Assembly: GCA_023398955.1 (NCBI GenBank)
Contig: JAEWRL010000176.1
Span: forward strand, 8,859-72,858
DNA length: 64,000 nt
Origin: Pseudomonadota bacterium
GTDB lineage: Bacteria; Myxococcota_A; Polyangia; Polyangiales; Polyangiaceae
Direction of reading: 5' to 3'
This document shows, in pieces, positions 52,992 to 61,341 of this stretch; positions within the stretch are counted from its first letter, which is position 1; each line of letters begins with the position of its first letter. The position numbers and the translations under genes are program-made. The notes below the pieces were generated by a model that worked only from the letters and a program-made list of their open reading frames with translations, was not told where the DNA came from and did no database searches.

Positions 52992-54758
52992 ATGCCCCGT
53001 GTCTCCAAAACGACAATCCATTCCATGGCGTGTGCTGCCGACGTCCGGCGCCTTGTTGCGCGGCTTGCCGAGGATTGGCCGGCCCGCGCTCCTCTCGAGG
53101 CCGTACCGACCGACCGTGCGGAGATTGCCTCGACGATACAGGGCCTGCGTGAAGTGTGGCGACGCAATCCGTCGTGGTTTGCGCCCGATGTGGTCGCCAT
53201 GCTCAGACGTCTCAACCAACGCCTGGAACAGCCAGCCATTGGCGGTTCCGTTTTGGAGACACGCCCGGACCTCGGCCAGGTCCTGAGTAGCGTCTTCGGC
53301 CACGAACGCTTTCGTCCGGGTCAACGCGCAATCATAGAGGCGGTGCTGGCAGGCAAGGACTGCATCGCGGTGATGCCAACGGGTGCCGGCAAGTCTCTCA
53401 CGTACCAAATGCCGGCGCGTCTGCTCGGAGGTGTGACGCTCGTCGTCTCCCCACTCATCGCGCTCATGAAGGATCAAGTCGACTCGATGAGCGAAATCGG
53501 GTTGCGCGCCACCTTCCTGAATTCCAGCCTCTCGCCCGAACAACGAGCGGAGCGCGTGTCGGGGCTCGCGGACGGGAGCTATGAGCTCGTGTATGCGGCG
53601 CCTGAGGGGCTCGAGGCCTACGCCGGATCCGTGCTTCGTGGCATGCCGCTCCGCCTGATCGCCGTCGATGAGGCGCACTGCATCAGCGAGTGGGGCCATG
53701 ACTTTCGACCCGCGTATCGCAACCTGGCCGGCTTCAAGCGGCGGTTCCCGGGAGTCCCGGTACTTGCATTGACGGCGAGCGCCACGCCCACGGTAACGGA
53801 AGACATCGTGGATCAACTCGGGATGCGTTCGCCCGTGAGCTACCGCGGCTCCTTCTATCGACCGAACCTGCACCTACACGCCTACCGCAAGGGGCACCTC
53901 GGGGGCACGAGCGCAGCGCAAGCCATCACCAAGATCGTGCGCTCGCGACCTGGGCAAAGCGGCATCGTCTACTGCTTGAGTCGCAAGTCCTGCGAGCAGA
54001 CGGCTCAGGCTCTGGAGAAGGCAGGATGCAAGGCTGCGTTCTACCACGCGGGGCTCGAAGCGGAACAACGGACTCGGATTCAGGAGTCGTTTCGGGACGA
54101 TGCTATCGATGTCGTCGTAGCAACGATCGCCTTTGGCATGGGGATCGACAAACCAAATGTACGGTTCGTGATCCATCGAGACATGCCTCGGTCGGTCGAG
54201 GGCTACTACCAAGAGATTGGTCGAGCGGGGCGCGACGGGTTGGAGGCGGACTGCGTATTATTCTACTCCTGGGGTGAAGTGAAGGCCTACGACGGCTTCG
54301 CCGATGAGGGCGGGAGCGAGGCCCGCGACCGCGTACGCCGTCAGGCTCGGGAGATGTTTGCGGTGGGGGAACACCAGGGATGTCGGCACCAGCGCGTGGT
54401 CGGGTGGTTTGGCGAGACGATGGAGGCCTGCGGAACCTCCTGTGACGCGTGTACGAAGAGAGATGTCCTCGCTGATTCGCGGAAGCCCGCTCCGTCGCGC
54501 GGGTCGCCGAGAGGCGCCCGCGTTCGCGAAACGGCCGCCGCGGCAGCTCACTTCGATCGCCTGCGTGAGCTTCGTAGAGAGCTGGCAGAAGAGCGAGGTG
54601 TTCCCGCCTATGTCGTTTTCAGCGACGCGACGCTACTCGAGATGGCGGCGCTGCGGCCGAGCTCCAGGCAAGAGCTCTTGGGTGTAGCGGGCGTTGGCGC
54701 CCGCAAGCTCGAACGCTATGGAGACCGCTTTCTCGAGCTGCTCCGCGCGCTGGACTGA
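52992..54758 (+). CDS. recQ: RecQ-family ATP-dependent DNA helicase
   Basis: 588 residues from the ATG at 52992; an upstream ATG at 52824 adds 56 residues with no recognisable fold. A 3'-5' helicase in recombination and repair. The N-terminal 90 residues (with RNPSWFAPDVVAMLRRLNQRLEQ) are an extension beyond E. coli RecQ. The helicase core has MPTGAGKSLTYQMP, DEAHCISEWGHDFRP (DEAH), TASATPTV, AFGMGIDKPNVRFVIH and YYQEIGRAGRDG. The zinc site is seen as CRHQR...CGTSCDAC. A short HRDC domain closes it (FSDATLLEMAALRPSS..LLGVAGVGARKLERYGDRFLEL). A full winged-helix RQC part is not obvious, so it is a shorter type. Confidence 0.92.
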   Translation: MPRVSKTTIHSMACAADVRRLVARLAEDWPARAPLEAVPTDRAEIASTIQGLREVWRRNPSWFAPDVVAMLRRLNQRLEQPAIGGSVLETRPDLGQVLSSVFGHERFRPGQRAIIEAVLAGKDCIAVMPTGAGKSLTYQMPARLLGGVTLVVSPLIALMKDQVDSMSEIGLRATFLNSSLSPEQRAERVSGLADGSYELVYAAPEGLEAYAGSVLRGMPLRLIAVDEAHCISEWGHDFRPAYRNLAGFKRRFPGVPVLALTASATPTVTEDIVDQLGMRSPVSYRGSFYRPNLHLHAYRKGHLGGTSAAQAITKIVRSRPGQSGIVYCLSRKSCEQTAQALEKAGCKAAFYHAGLEAEQRTRIQESFRDDAIDVVVATIAFGMGIDKPNVRFVIHRDMPRSVEGYYQEIGRAGRDGLEADCVLFYSWGEVKAYDGFADEGGSEARDRVRRQAREMFAVGEHQGCRHQRVVGWFGETMEACGTSCDACTKRDVLADSRKPAPSRGSPRGARVRETAAAAAHFDRLRELRRELAEERGVPAYVVFSDATLLEMAALRPSSRQELLGVAGVGARKLERYGDRFLELLRALD

Positions 54759-54831
54759 GCGGAGCAGCTTGCCCGCAGGTGTTCGCCGTCCGGGCACAGC
54801 CGTGGTTGCTGCTCGCGTTCCGCCGCTTCCT

Positions 54832-55824
54832 TCACAGGCAGCAGCGAGTGCCGAGGCTATAGTCGAAGTAGCTTGGCGCGTGCGACGCAATCCTGGCGGC
54901 ACAGCCCTGGCGTGTCGACCGAGCGTAGAACCCACCGTGAAACGAGCCCTCCTCGTCCTCGACCCACTCGTCCAGGTTACCCACCATGTCGTAGACAGCG
55001 TCATCTCCCCAGACGCTCCGGCAGCCCGGGTGGGCACCCGTGGCCGCGAGCAGGAGACGACCTTCCGGTGCGACGAGATTCAAGCGCGGGTCCAAGTGAT
55101 GGACCGATGCGTTGCCGTGCAGCCAGGCTGCCGGGTGGCTCTCCCGAAAGACGTTGCACGTGCCATGAACGTACTGATCACCGTAGGGAAAGCGGGTGTC
55201 TCGCTCGCCTCGACACGCTTGCGTCCATTCCTGGGGCTGACAAAGCCGTTTGCCCGCTGCCTCACACGTGCGCCGTGCCACAAGCGCCGAGAGGTAGGCG
55301 CTGGGAACGACCGAGGCTGCCGAGCGAGCCATGGGTTCGAACGAGGCTGTCAGCTGCCATTGCTCGAGAGGAGGGACTTCGAGCTCGCTCGAATGCCCCT
55401 GTTGATGAGCCAGCGGCCGGTAGCGTTGGAAGAGGCTGCGGGAGAGGGCAACGTCGGGCGGGTAGTACGGCGAGAGCACGCGGCCCGTGTCGCGGTCGAC
55501 GAGCGACGCCTCATAGCGGTCGATGCAGAAGCGGCCCGCAATGTCGACCATCTCGGGCGGGCAGCGTCGCGTCGCGTCCAGCCGTGAGGGCAGGGGAGCC
55601 AGCGGAGGGCGTGGGTCCGGAGCGATGTCACCGCCGTCAGGCAAGTAGAGTACGAGTGGGCGAGGGCGCCGGCCGACACTCGCAGAGGGTGACGCTGGCA
55701 CCCCCGCGTCTTCTTGTCGTGTTTCGCGGGTATCGCAGCCGACGCTGACGGCGATCGCGAGTGCCACGCCCAGCAGCGCGCGGCGACCCGCCGCTGGGCT
55801 CACCTTCCCTCGCTGGGCGTTCAC
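54832..55824 (-). CDS. FGE-sulfatase (SUMF1-like) domain lipoprotein
   Basis: 330 residues. A lipoprotein signal (LLGVALAIAVSVGC) is followed by a Pro/Asp-rich linker and, from about 85, the FGE-sulfatase domain: CPPEMVDIAGRFCIDRYEAS, VARRTCEAAGKRLCQPQEW, NLDEWVEDEEGSFHGGFYA and the ending SLGTRCCL. Its end and Cys pattern are similar to the membrane-anchored paralogue at 16518-17621. The typical catalytic Cys pair of formylglycine-generating enzymes is not evident, so it may be a structural member. It is encoded just upstream of infA on the minus strand (the infA gene starts 43 bp before this one ends its upstream region). Confidence 0.8.
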   Translation of the reverse strand: MNAQRGKVSPAAGRRALLGVALAIAVSVGCDTRETRQEDAGVPASPSASVGRRPRPLVLYLPDGGDIAPDPRPPLAPLPSRLDATRRCPPEMVDIAGRFCIDRYEASLVDRDTGRVLSPYYPPDVALSRSLFQRYRPLAHQQGHSSELEVPPLEQWQLTASFEPMARSAASVVPSAYLSALVARRTCEAAGKRLCQPQEWTQACRGERDTRFPYGDQYVHGTCNVFRESHPAAWLHGNASVHHLDPRLNLVAPEGRLLLAATGAHPGCRSVWGDDAVYDMVGNLDEWVEDEEGSFHGGFYARSTRQGCAARIASHAPSYFDYSLGTRCCL

Positions 55825-55866
55825 TCGAGTTACAAGCAGCCGCGCCGTGGCTGACAGCCTGAACGC

Positions 55867-56088
55867 TTACTTGCCTCGGTAGACGATCAGCCCGTGCGTC
55901 AGGTCGTACGGGGACACCGCCACGCGCACGCGATCACCCGGGAGGACGCGGATGTGGTGACGCCGCATTCGGCCGCTCAACTGGGCTCGAACCATGGCGC
56001 CGCCTTGGTCAACCTTGATGTTGTATTGACCACCGCCGAGGGCGTCCTGGATGACGCCTTCCATCTCTAAAAGATCGCCTTTACTCAT
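55867..56088 (-). CDS. infA: Translation initiation factor IF-1
   Basis: 73 residues, the usual length. The OB fold is complete: DLLEMEGVIQDAL, YNIKVDQGGAMVRAQLSGRMRRHHIRVLPGDRVRVAVSPYDLTHGLIVYR. IF-1 occupies the A site of the 30S subunit during initiation. The gene stands outside a ribosomal protein cluster. The ATG follows a spacer with AAGGAGCG further upstream, so the ribosome-binding site is unclear. It diverges from the HAD gene at 56262 with 173 bp between. Confidence 0.97.
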   Translation of the reverse strand: MSKGDLLEMEGVIQDALGGGQYNIKVDQGGAMVRAQLSGRMRRHHIRVLPGDRVRVAVSPYDLTHGLIVYRGK

Positions 56089-56261
56089 GTGCTACGAATC
56101 ACCTCGCTCCTTCGCAAGAAGGCTCGCGCAAGCTGACATAAGCGCCAATCCGATGCAAGAGCCGAGATTTTTGCGCGGGAATCTCAGCCAATCCAGCTAG
56201 TGTTTCGCCCGGTCCGGCCGCGGGACCCCAACTCACTGCCCCGATACGGAGCCACGCCCCG

Positions 56262-56969
56262 ATGACAGCCGTTTCTGTGTTTCCCGCCGTCATTTTCGAC
56301 TACAACGGCGTCCTCGTCGACGACGAAGACGTGCACCTGCGTGCCTTTCAAGAGGTCCTGGCGCCTAGAGGGATCGCCCTTACGGAGCGCGATTACTGGG
56401 ACAAGTATCTCGGTTACGACGACGCGGGCGCGTTCGGCGCCATCCTTCAAGCCTCGGGGAGGCAGCCGTCGCAGGGCGACGTTCGCGAACTCGTCGAGGC
56501 GAAGCGCCCCATCTACAGGCAACTCGCCGCGGCGGAGCTGCGGACGTTCCCAGGCGCCCAGCACCTGCTGCAGTGGCTTGCGACCCGCGCCACCCTCGGG
56601 ATCGTCTCCGGCGCCCTCCGGGAGGAGATCGAACTCGGCTTGGCGGTTCTCGGTGCGCAGGAGCTGTTTTCCTTCGTCGTCTCGGCCGAGGACACGGCGC
56701 GGTCGAAGCCCGATCCCGAGGGCTATCTTTTAGGGAAAGAGAAGGTCTCGGCGCTCGCCTCTGCCGCTGTGGCAAGCCAGATCCTGGTTGTCGAAGACTC
56801 GCTGTCGGGCGTCGAGGCCGCAAAGGCAGCGCACATGTCATGCCTGGCGCTCTGTCACAGCTACTCCGCGACCGAGCTCCGGGCTAGCGGGGCCGACGCG
56901 GTCGTCGATCGCCTCCTCGATGTCACCCCCGAGCTGCTGGCTGCGCTCTATCGGAGCCATCGTGGCTGA
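56262..56969 (+). CDS. HAD-superfamily phosphatase/phosphoglucomutase-like
   Basis: 235 residues. Motif I is FDYNGVLVDDE: the nucleophilic Asp is present, but the second Asp (general acid in DxD) is Asn. A cap region with HLRAFQEVLAPRGIAL and YDDAGAFG follows, then motif II-like IVSGAL, and KPDPEGYLL and VVEDSLSGVEAAKAAHM for motifs III and IV. The layout is that of beta-phosphoglucomutase/GPH-like enzymes with a cap C1. The Asn at D+2 makes the reaction type uncertain. It overlaps the GH113-like gene by 8 bp, so they are probably co-translated, hinting at a sugar substrate. Confidence 0.85.
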   Translation: MTAVSVFPAVIFDYNGVLVDDEDVHLRAFQEVLAPRGIALTERDYWDKYLGYDDAGAFGAILQASGRQPSQGDVRELVEAKRPIYRQLAAAELRTFPGAQHLLQWLATRATLGIVSGALREEIELGLAVLGAQELFSFVVSAEDTARSKPDPEGYLLGKEKVSALASAAVASQILVVEDSLSGVEAAKAAHMSCLALCHSYSATELRASGADAVVDRLLDVTPELLAALYRSHRG

Positions 56970-58200
56970 ATGGCCGAGTCTCGCGCGCGCTGCCGTCGCC
57001 ACTGGCCTGTTGCTTCCGGGGGCGCTCATCGTGACCGTCGCGGCGGGGCTCGGCGGGGAGCGCGCGCCCCCTGGCGCTGGCGAGGCTCGAGCCGAGACGC
57101 GTCGCCCTGCTGGATCCGCTTCCCGCGCTCCAGTAGAACCTCGCCTCGGGGGACGACTCGTGCGAGGCATGACGATCGGTCCCATCGAGAGCGCGCTCCA
57201 CCCCGACAAAGGCTATGGGAGCGACAGCTGCGCTATCGCGATGCGTGAAGCACGGCGCATGGGGGCGAACTGGGTGAGCATTACGCCATTCGGGCGCATC
57301 TGGGACCTGAACCCGACAGGGATTTCGCTCACCTTCGAGCAGCCGTTCGAGCAGAACCGGAACGCCGTGGGCAAAGCGGTCCTCCAGGCGCACGAAGAGG
57401 GGCTGCGGGTCCTGCTCGTGCCGCACCTCTGGGTCGAAACGGGAGGCTGGCGCGGAGAGGTAGATCCGGGGACGGACGCTGCCTGGGAAGCCTGGCAAGG
57501 TGAGTATCGCCGCTTCCTCATGGAATGGGCGGACGTGGCCGAAGAGTCGGGCGTGGACATGGTTGCCATTGGCGTAGAGATGCGCAGCTGGGTGACGACT
57601 GCTCGGGCGCCCTTGATGCTCCCGTTGATCCGTGAGCTGCGCCAGCGGTACACGGGGCTCGTCACGTATGCGGCCAACTGGGATGACGTCGAAGACACCG
57701 TGCTGCTGTCCGAGCTCGACGTCATCGGCATCAATGCCTTCTATCCGCTGAGCGCTCGCGAGGGTGTCGGGCCGAAGGCGTTGCTGCGCGGGGGGCGCCA
57801 GGTTGCCGTTCGGGTGCGCCAAATGGCGGAGCGCTGGCGCAAGCCCATCATCTTCACGGAGTTTGGCTACACCACGCGGGCTGATCCTGCTGTTCGCCCT
57901 TGGGAGTGGCCGGAACACCTCGCGAATGTCACTGTCGACCAAGAGGCGCAAGCTCGGGCGTACTTCGCCCTGCTGGCTCCGCTGCTCGACGAGCCGTGGT
58001 TCGCAGGTTTCTTCGTGTGGCGCGTATTCAGCAATCCAGAGGACACGTCACAGGAGTCGGAATGGGGCTTTTCTCCGCGTGGTAAGCTTGCCGAGCTGGT
58101 GCTTCGGGACGCGTTTGCCGCACATTGGGCAGCCGACGGTCCGCGCTCCCTGGGGCAGTCACTCCGTGCTTCACGGGCGGAGCACATCGCCCACTATTGA
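56962..58200 (+). CDS. GH113-like glycosidase, membrane-anchored or exported
   Basis: 412 residues from the GTG at 56962, 8 bases inside the HAD gene and preceded by GGAGCC. The N-terminus is a membrane anchor or signal (AAVATGLLLPGALIVTVAAG). The TIM-barrel domain (about 80-400) has MGANWVSITPFGRIW, VLLVPHLWVETGGWRG, VDMVAIGVEMRSW (candidate acid/base Glu) and KPIIFTEFGYTTR (candidate nucleophile Glu). This pattern fits glycoside hydrolase family 113 beta-mannanases. The ending of the mature chain (FFVWRVFSNPEDTSQESEWGFSPRGK) is typical of these barrels. Coupling to the HAD gene suggests a linked sugar metabolism or envelope polymer role. Substrate is inference. Confidence 0.82.
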   Translation: MAEWPSLARAAVATGLLLPGALIVTVAAGLGGERAPPGAGEARAETRRPAGSASRAPVEPRLGGRLVRGMTIGPIESALHPDKGYGSDSCAIAMREARRMGANWVSITPFGRIWDLNPTGISLTFEQPFEQNRNAVGKAVLQAHEEGLRVLLVPHLWVETGGWRGEVDPGTDAAWEAWQGEYRRFLMEWADVAEESGVDMVAIGVEMRSWVTTARAPLMLPLIRELRQRYTGLVTYAANWDDVEDTVLLSELDVIGINAFYPLSAREGVGPKALLRGGRQVAVRVRQMAERWRKPIIFTEFGYTTRADPAVRPWEWPEHLANVTVDQEAQARAYFALLAPLLDEPWFAGFFVWRVFSNPEDTSQESEWGFSPRGKLAELVLRDAFAAHWAADGPRSLGQSLRASRAEHIAHY

Positions 58201-58355
58201 GTGGCAGCCGAGCGGCGTTCTCTCTTCGGGAGTCGCCGGGCGCCACCCCTTCCCAGCCCCTGAGCCGCCGGAGCCGGAGCTGGGTGATTGCGGCAGCCAT
58301 GAGAACACTGGGAAAGGAGCCTGCCAAAGCTGGCCATGATCTCGACGCCAAGGGA

Positions 58356-60632
58356 TCAGTACGCATCAGCTGGAGCGCGGGCACCGCGCGGCAAGGCGAG
58401 GTCGAGCTTCCTTGGCTCGAGACCGCCGCTGTGCAAGTACTGGTACCTCGCGTGATTCTCCAGGACGCGGTAGGTGTAGTGGCGCGTCTCCGAGTAGGGA
58501 ATGCGGGCCACGAAGACGTCGACCGGGAGCTCCTCGGCGCCTTGTAGCCAGTGGGACACGGCTCGGGGTCCCGCATTATAGGCAGGCACGGCGAGGGCGA
58601 TGCAGCCGTCGAAGAAGCCCAGCAGCTTCGCCAGATACGCGGCGCCCAGCTCGATGTTGTGGGCGGGTTCTTCCAAGCGCTCGGCGGAGTGCTGGACACC
58701 CAGCTCTGCCGCGACGTTCAGCGCCGTGCTTGGCATCAGCTGCATCAAACCTACGGCTCCGACGGGGGAGCTGACGCGAGGGCGAAACGCACTCTCTTGC
58801 CGCATGACTGCGTAAATCAAGCCCTTCGGGAGCTGGTGCCGTGCCTCGGCGCGGCGCACGATGGGCGCGTAGGGCGTGGGATAGTTGCACTCCCAGAGCC
58901 AGCGGTTCTTTGCCGAGATGGCCGCGTCGTACGGCCTCCATCCGACAGTTTGCTGGCCTATGCGGTAGCGTCTCGCCGCTGTCCACAATTGGGCGTAAGC
59001 ACGGCAAAGGGCCTCCGAGCTGCGAGGCGCATGAGCTGCGCGTAGGGCCCTCTCTTCGCCGATCAGGGCGGCCTCGGCTTCGCCATCGAGTCCCAGGGAG
59101 GCGAGTAGCCCCGCCTTGCCTGGCAGGATGACCTCGAGCGGCGGGGCAGCTGCTTCATTCGTCGCGGACTCCGCTGCGGGCGCCAGTGGACGTGGAGGCT
59201 CGACTCCCAGCAACGACAGCCGGACTGCCGCTGCCGCTGCCGGGAAGCTGAGCGGTCGATTCCGGATGACGGACTCGTAGGTCTGCTTCGCCTCGGTCTC
59301 TTTGCCGCGGCCCTCGAGAGCGACGCCGAGCAGCTGTCGATAACGCTCCCTGCGAACGAGGTCTTTCTCTCTGGCGACGAGATCCGTGAACGCACCCTCC
59401 GCAGCCTCGAAGCGGCTGCCCGCCAGGTCGGCGACGGCGCGCGAGTAGCGCGCGAGCTTACCCCGGTCGCCAGCGGTCCCGTAACGCTTCAGGTACGTGG
59501 AGTATGTTTCGGACGCCAGCTCCCAGCGCGCGAGCGTGTAGTAGAGCCTTGCCTTCAAGTAGAGCGCTTGCTCGGCCCAGGCGCTCCCCGGCGCGTCGCG
59601 CATCAACCTGTCGAGGTGCTCGATTGCCTCGTCATCGCGTTGCGCTCTGGCGAGGGCGCGCGCGACGTAGAAGCGGCTTCGTAGGCCTTTCGTGCCTCCT
59701 TGCGCGGACGCCGCCCGAAGATGTCGAACGGCTTCGTCGTAGTCCCTCCGTGACGTATACCAAGCCCACCCCAATAGAAAGGAACGTTCGGCGCTGTTCA
59801 GCGCTGGGATGGCTCCGTCACCCACCTGCTCGAGCTCGAACTTCGTCGCCTCCACCCTGCCAGCATCGGCGAAGGCTTGTGCGCGCGAGTAGCGCTCCCT
59901 CGGACTCAACCGGAACTGCTTTCCCAGCGTGTTCAGGGTGTCAGCCGCATCCTTCGCTTCATGGTGGGTGGGGTTCTCGACAGCGAGCCAGTGCAGGTCG
60001 CGAGCTGCCGCCTTGACGTCCTTGCTCTCGAGCGCTAGCCGGGCACGCAACGCTCGCGCGCTGGTCTCCGTCTGCTGGCGCTCTCGCCCGCGGAGCCTTG
60101 TCAGTCCTCTCAACGCTCGCGCCAGTGTCGCTTGCGCCTTCGCCGGGTGTCCTGCTCTTCGATAGGAGTGTGCCGCGCGGATCAGCGCTGCGGGCTCGTC
60201 CTTCTGCGACAGGAGTGTAGCTGCCTCGAGGTCGTGGCCCGCGGCGGCCAGTGCTTCGATCAACAACGCTCGGGATTCGCTTTTGAGGAGCGGGAGCGCA
60301 CCAGGGAGGGGCTGAAGCAGCTCGATGGCGCGTTCGGGCTCGTCCAGTCTCAGGGCGACGGCCGCTCGAACGAAGCGCAAGCTTGGTTCTTGCCGTTCCG
60401 CCTCAGGCAGCGCGTCGATGAGCGCGGCGGCCTGCCGCCAGAACCCCAGGCGCACTGCCTCCTGCCAAGTGAGTCGCTCTTCGGAGAGTTCGCTGACCGG
60501 CGTGTCCGAGGACCCTTCGGGCGGAGACGCCACGCCGCTCAGCGCGGCATCCGTGGGTGAACCCGAGGGTGCAGGCTTGTTGCATGTCGTGAGCAGCGCA
60601 GCCAGCGCAATGATTCCGCCCATCCGTTGCAT
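58356..60632 (-). CDS. Soluble lytic murein transglycosylase (Slt-type), lipid-anchored
   Basis: 758 residues. A lipoprotein signal (GGIIALAALLTTC) precedes a long helical superhelix (about 60-540) of TPR-like units, the ring of Slt70. The C-terminal SLT domain (about 600-740) has YAVMRQESAFRPRVSSPVGAVGLMQLMPSTA, where the Glu is catalytic, and AVPAYNAGPRAVSHWL, IPYSETRHYTYRVLENHARYQ. It cleaves the glycan strand of peptidoglycan, forming anhydromuramic ends. Slt of E. coli is soluble in the periplasm; here the Cys suggests attachment to the outer membrane. It converges with the GH113-like gene and is followed upstream by a barrel-like gene. Confidence 0.93.
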   Translation of the reverse strand: MQRMGGIIALAALLTTCNKPAPSGSPTDAALSGVASPPEGSSDTPVSELSEERLTWQEAVRLGFWRQAAALIDALPEAERQEPSLRFVRAAVALRLDEPERAIELLQPLPGALPLLKSESRALLIEALAAAGHDLEAATLLSQKDEPAALIRAAHSYRRAGHPAKAQATLARALRGLTRLRGRERQQTETSARALRARLALESKDVKAAARDLHWLAVENPTHHEAKDAADTLNTLGKQFRLSPRERYSRAQAFADAGRVEATKFELEQVGDGAIPALNSAERSFLLGWAWYTSRRDYDEAVRHLRAASAQGGTKGLRSRFYVARALARAQRDDEAIEHLDRLMRDAPGSAWAEQALYLKARLYYTLARWELASETYSTYLKRYGTAGDRGKLARYSRAVADLAGSRFEAAEGAFTDLVAREKDLVRRERYRQLLGVALEGRGKETEAKQTYESVIRNRPLSFPAAAAAVRLSLLGVEPPRPLAPAAESATNEAAAPPLEVILPGKAGLLASLGLDGEAEAALIGEERALRAAHAPRSSEALCRAYAQLWTAARRYRIGQQTVGWRPYDAAISAKNRWLWECNYPTPYAPIVRRAEARHQLPKGLIYAVMRQESAFRPRVSSPVGAVGLMQLMPSTALNVAAELGVQHSAERLEEPAHNIELGAAYLAKLLGFFDGCIALAVPAYNAGPRAVSHWLQGAEELPVDVFVARIPYSETRHYTYRVLENHARYQYLHSGGLEPRKLDLALPRGARAPADAY

Positions 60633-60698
60633 CGCTTGACCCTCCTTATAGCGTGCTTCGTGGTGGTGGAGAAAGCCCAGGCGCGGTGAGCGGCGTGA

Positions 60699-61265
60699 CT
60701 ACCAGCCCCAGCGGTACTCTGTGTACAGGTGGATAGCGGCGATTCCGCTTTCCTGAAAGCTGTCCGGGGCGTTCCTCAGAAACGCACCGTAGCTTGCTTC
60801 CACGCCGAACCCGTAGGTTCTCACGGGCGCATAGCCGATGCCGACGACTGCACCCAGAGCGAAATCGTGGGTGTGAGTGTGTTTCGCGATGGGGCCACGA
60901 AGGAGCCAATGGTAAGAAAGGGCGGGACCCGCGTACGGTATCCATTGAATGACGTCCAGCTTGAGCACGGCGCTCGACCGCAGAGACAGGTGCCACGTGT
61001 GGTCCCGGCAGCCCGGGTCGTCAGGCACGGCGCAAAATGAGTGTCTCGCAAGAGTCCCCGAAGCGCGCAGGTCGAGCCAATCATTTAGGCCGTAGCCGCC
61101 CCCAATCACCCCGTGAGCAGCGGAGCTGGAGGCCTCACCGCCGAGATGCTCGAGTCCCACGCCCACCCGCGCTGCCTTCTGCCCCTCCAAGGCATGTGCG
61201 TTGGTTGCGAGAAGCGAGGAGAAGACCAGTAACAGCACGACTGCGGTGGACGAGGAGCGCTTCAT
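60699..61265 (-). CDS. Small outer-membrane beta-barrel-like protein
   Basis: 188 residues. A signal peptide (STAVVLLLVFSSLLATNAHA) precedes an alternating, Gly/Tyr-rich chain (ARVGVGLEHLGG, HGVIGGGYGLNDWLDLRASGTLA, YAGPALSYHWLL, FALGAVVGIGYAP, YGFGVEASYGAFL, LYTEYRWGW). The last residue Trp/aromatic and about eight strands fit an OmpA/OmpW-like small barrel. Two Cys (in CAVPDDPGC) may form a disulfide. The function is unknown. It is between priA and the slt gene on the same strand. Confidence 0.7.
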   Translation of the reverse strand: MKRSSSTAVVLLLVFSSLLATNAHALEGQKAARVGVGLEHLGGEASSSAAHGVIGGGYGLNDWLDLRASGTLARHSFCAVPDDPGCRDHTWHLSLRSSAVLKLDVIQWIPYAGPALSYHWLLRGPIAKHTHTHDFALGAVVGIGYAPVRTYGFGVEASYGAFLRNAPDSFQESGIAAIHLYTEYRWGW

Positions 61266-61341
61266 GGATCCGATGGCTCAGTTGGGAGAGGGGAGGGAAG
61301 TGGCATCCAAAGCGTCCGCGACCCCCACGAGACTACCACGA

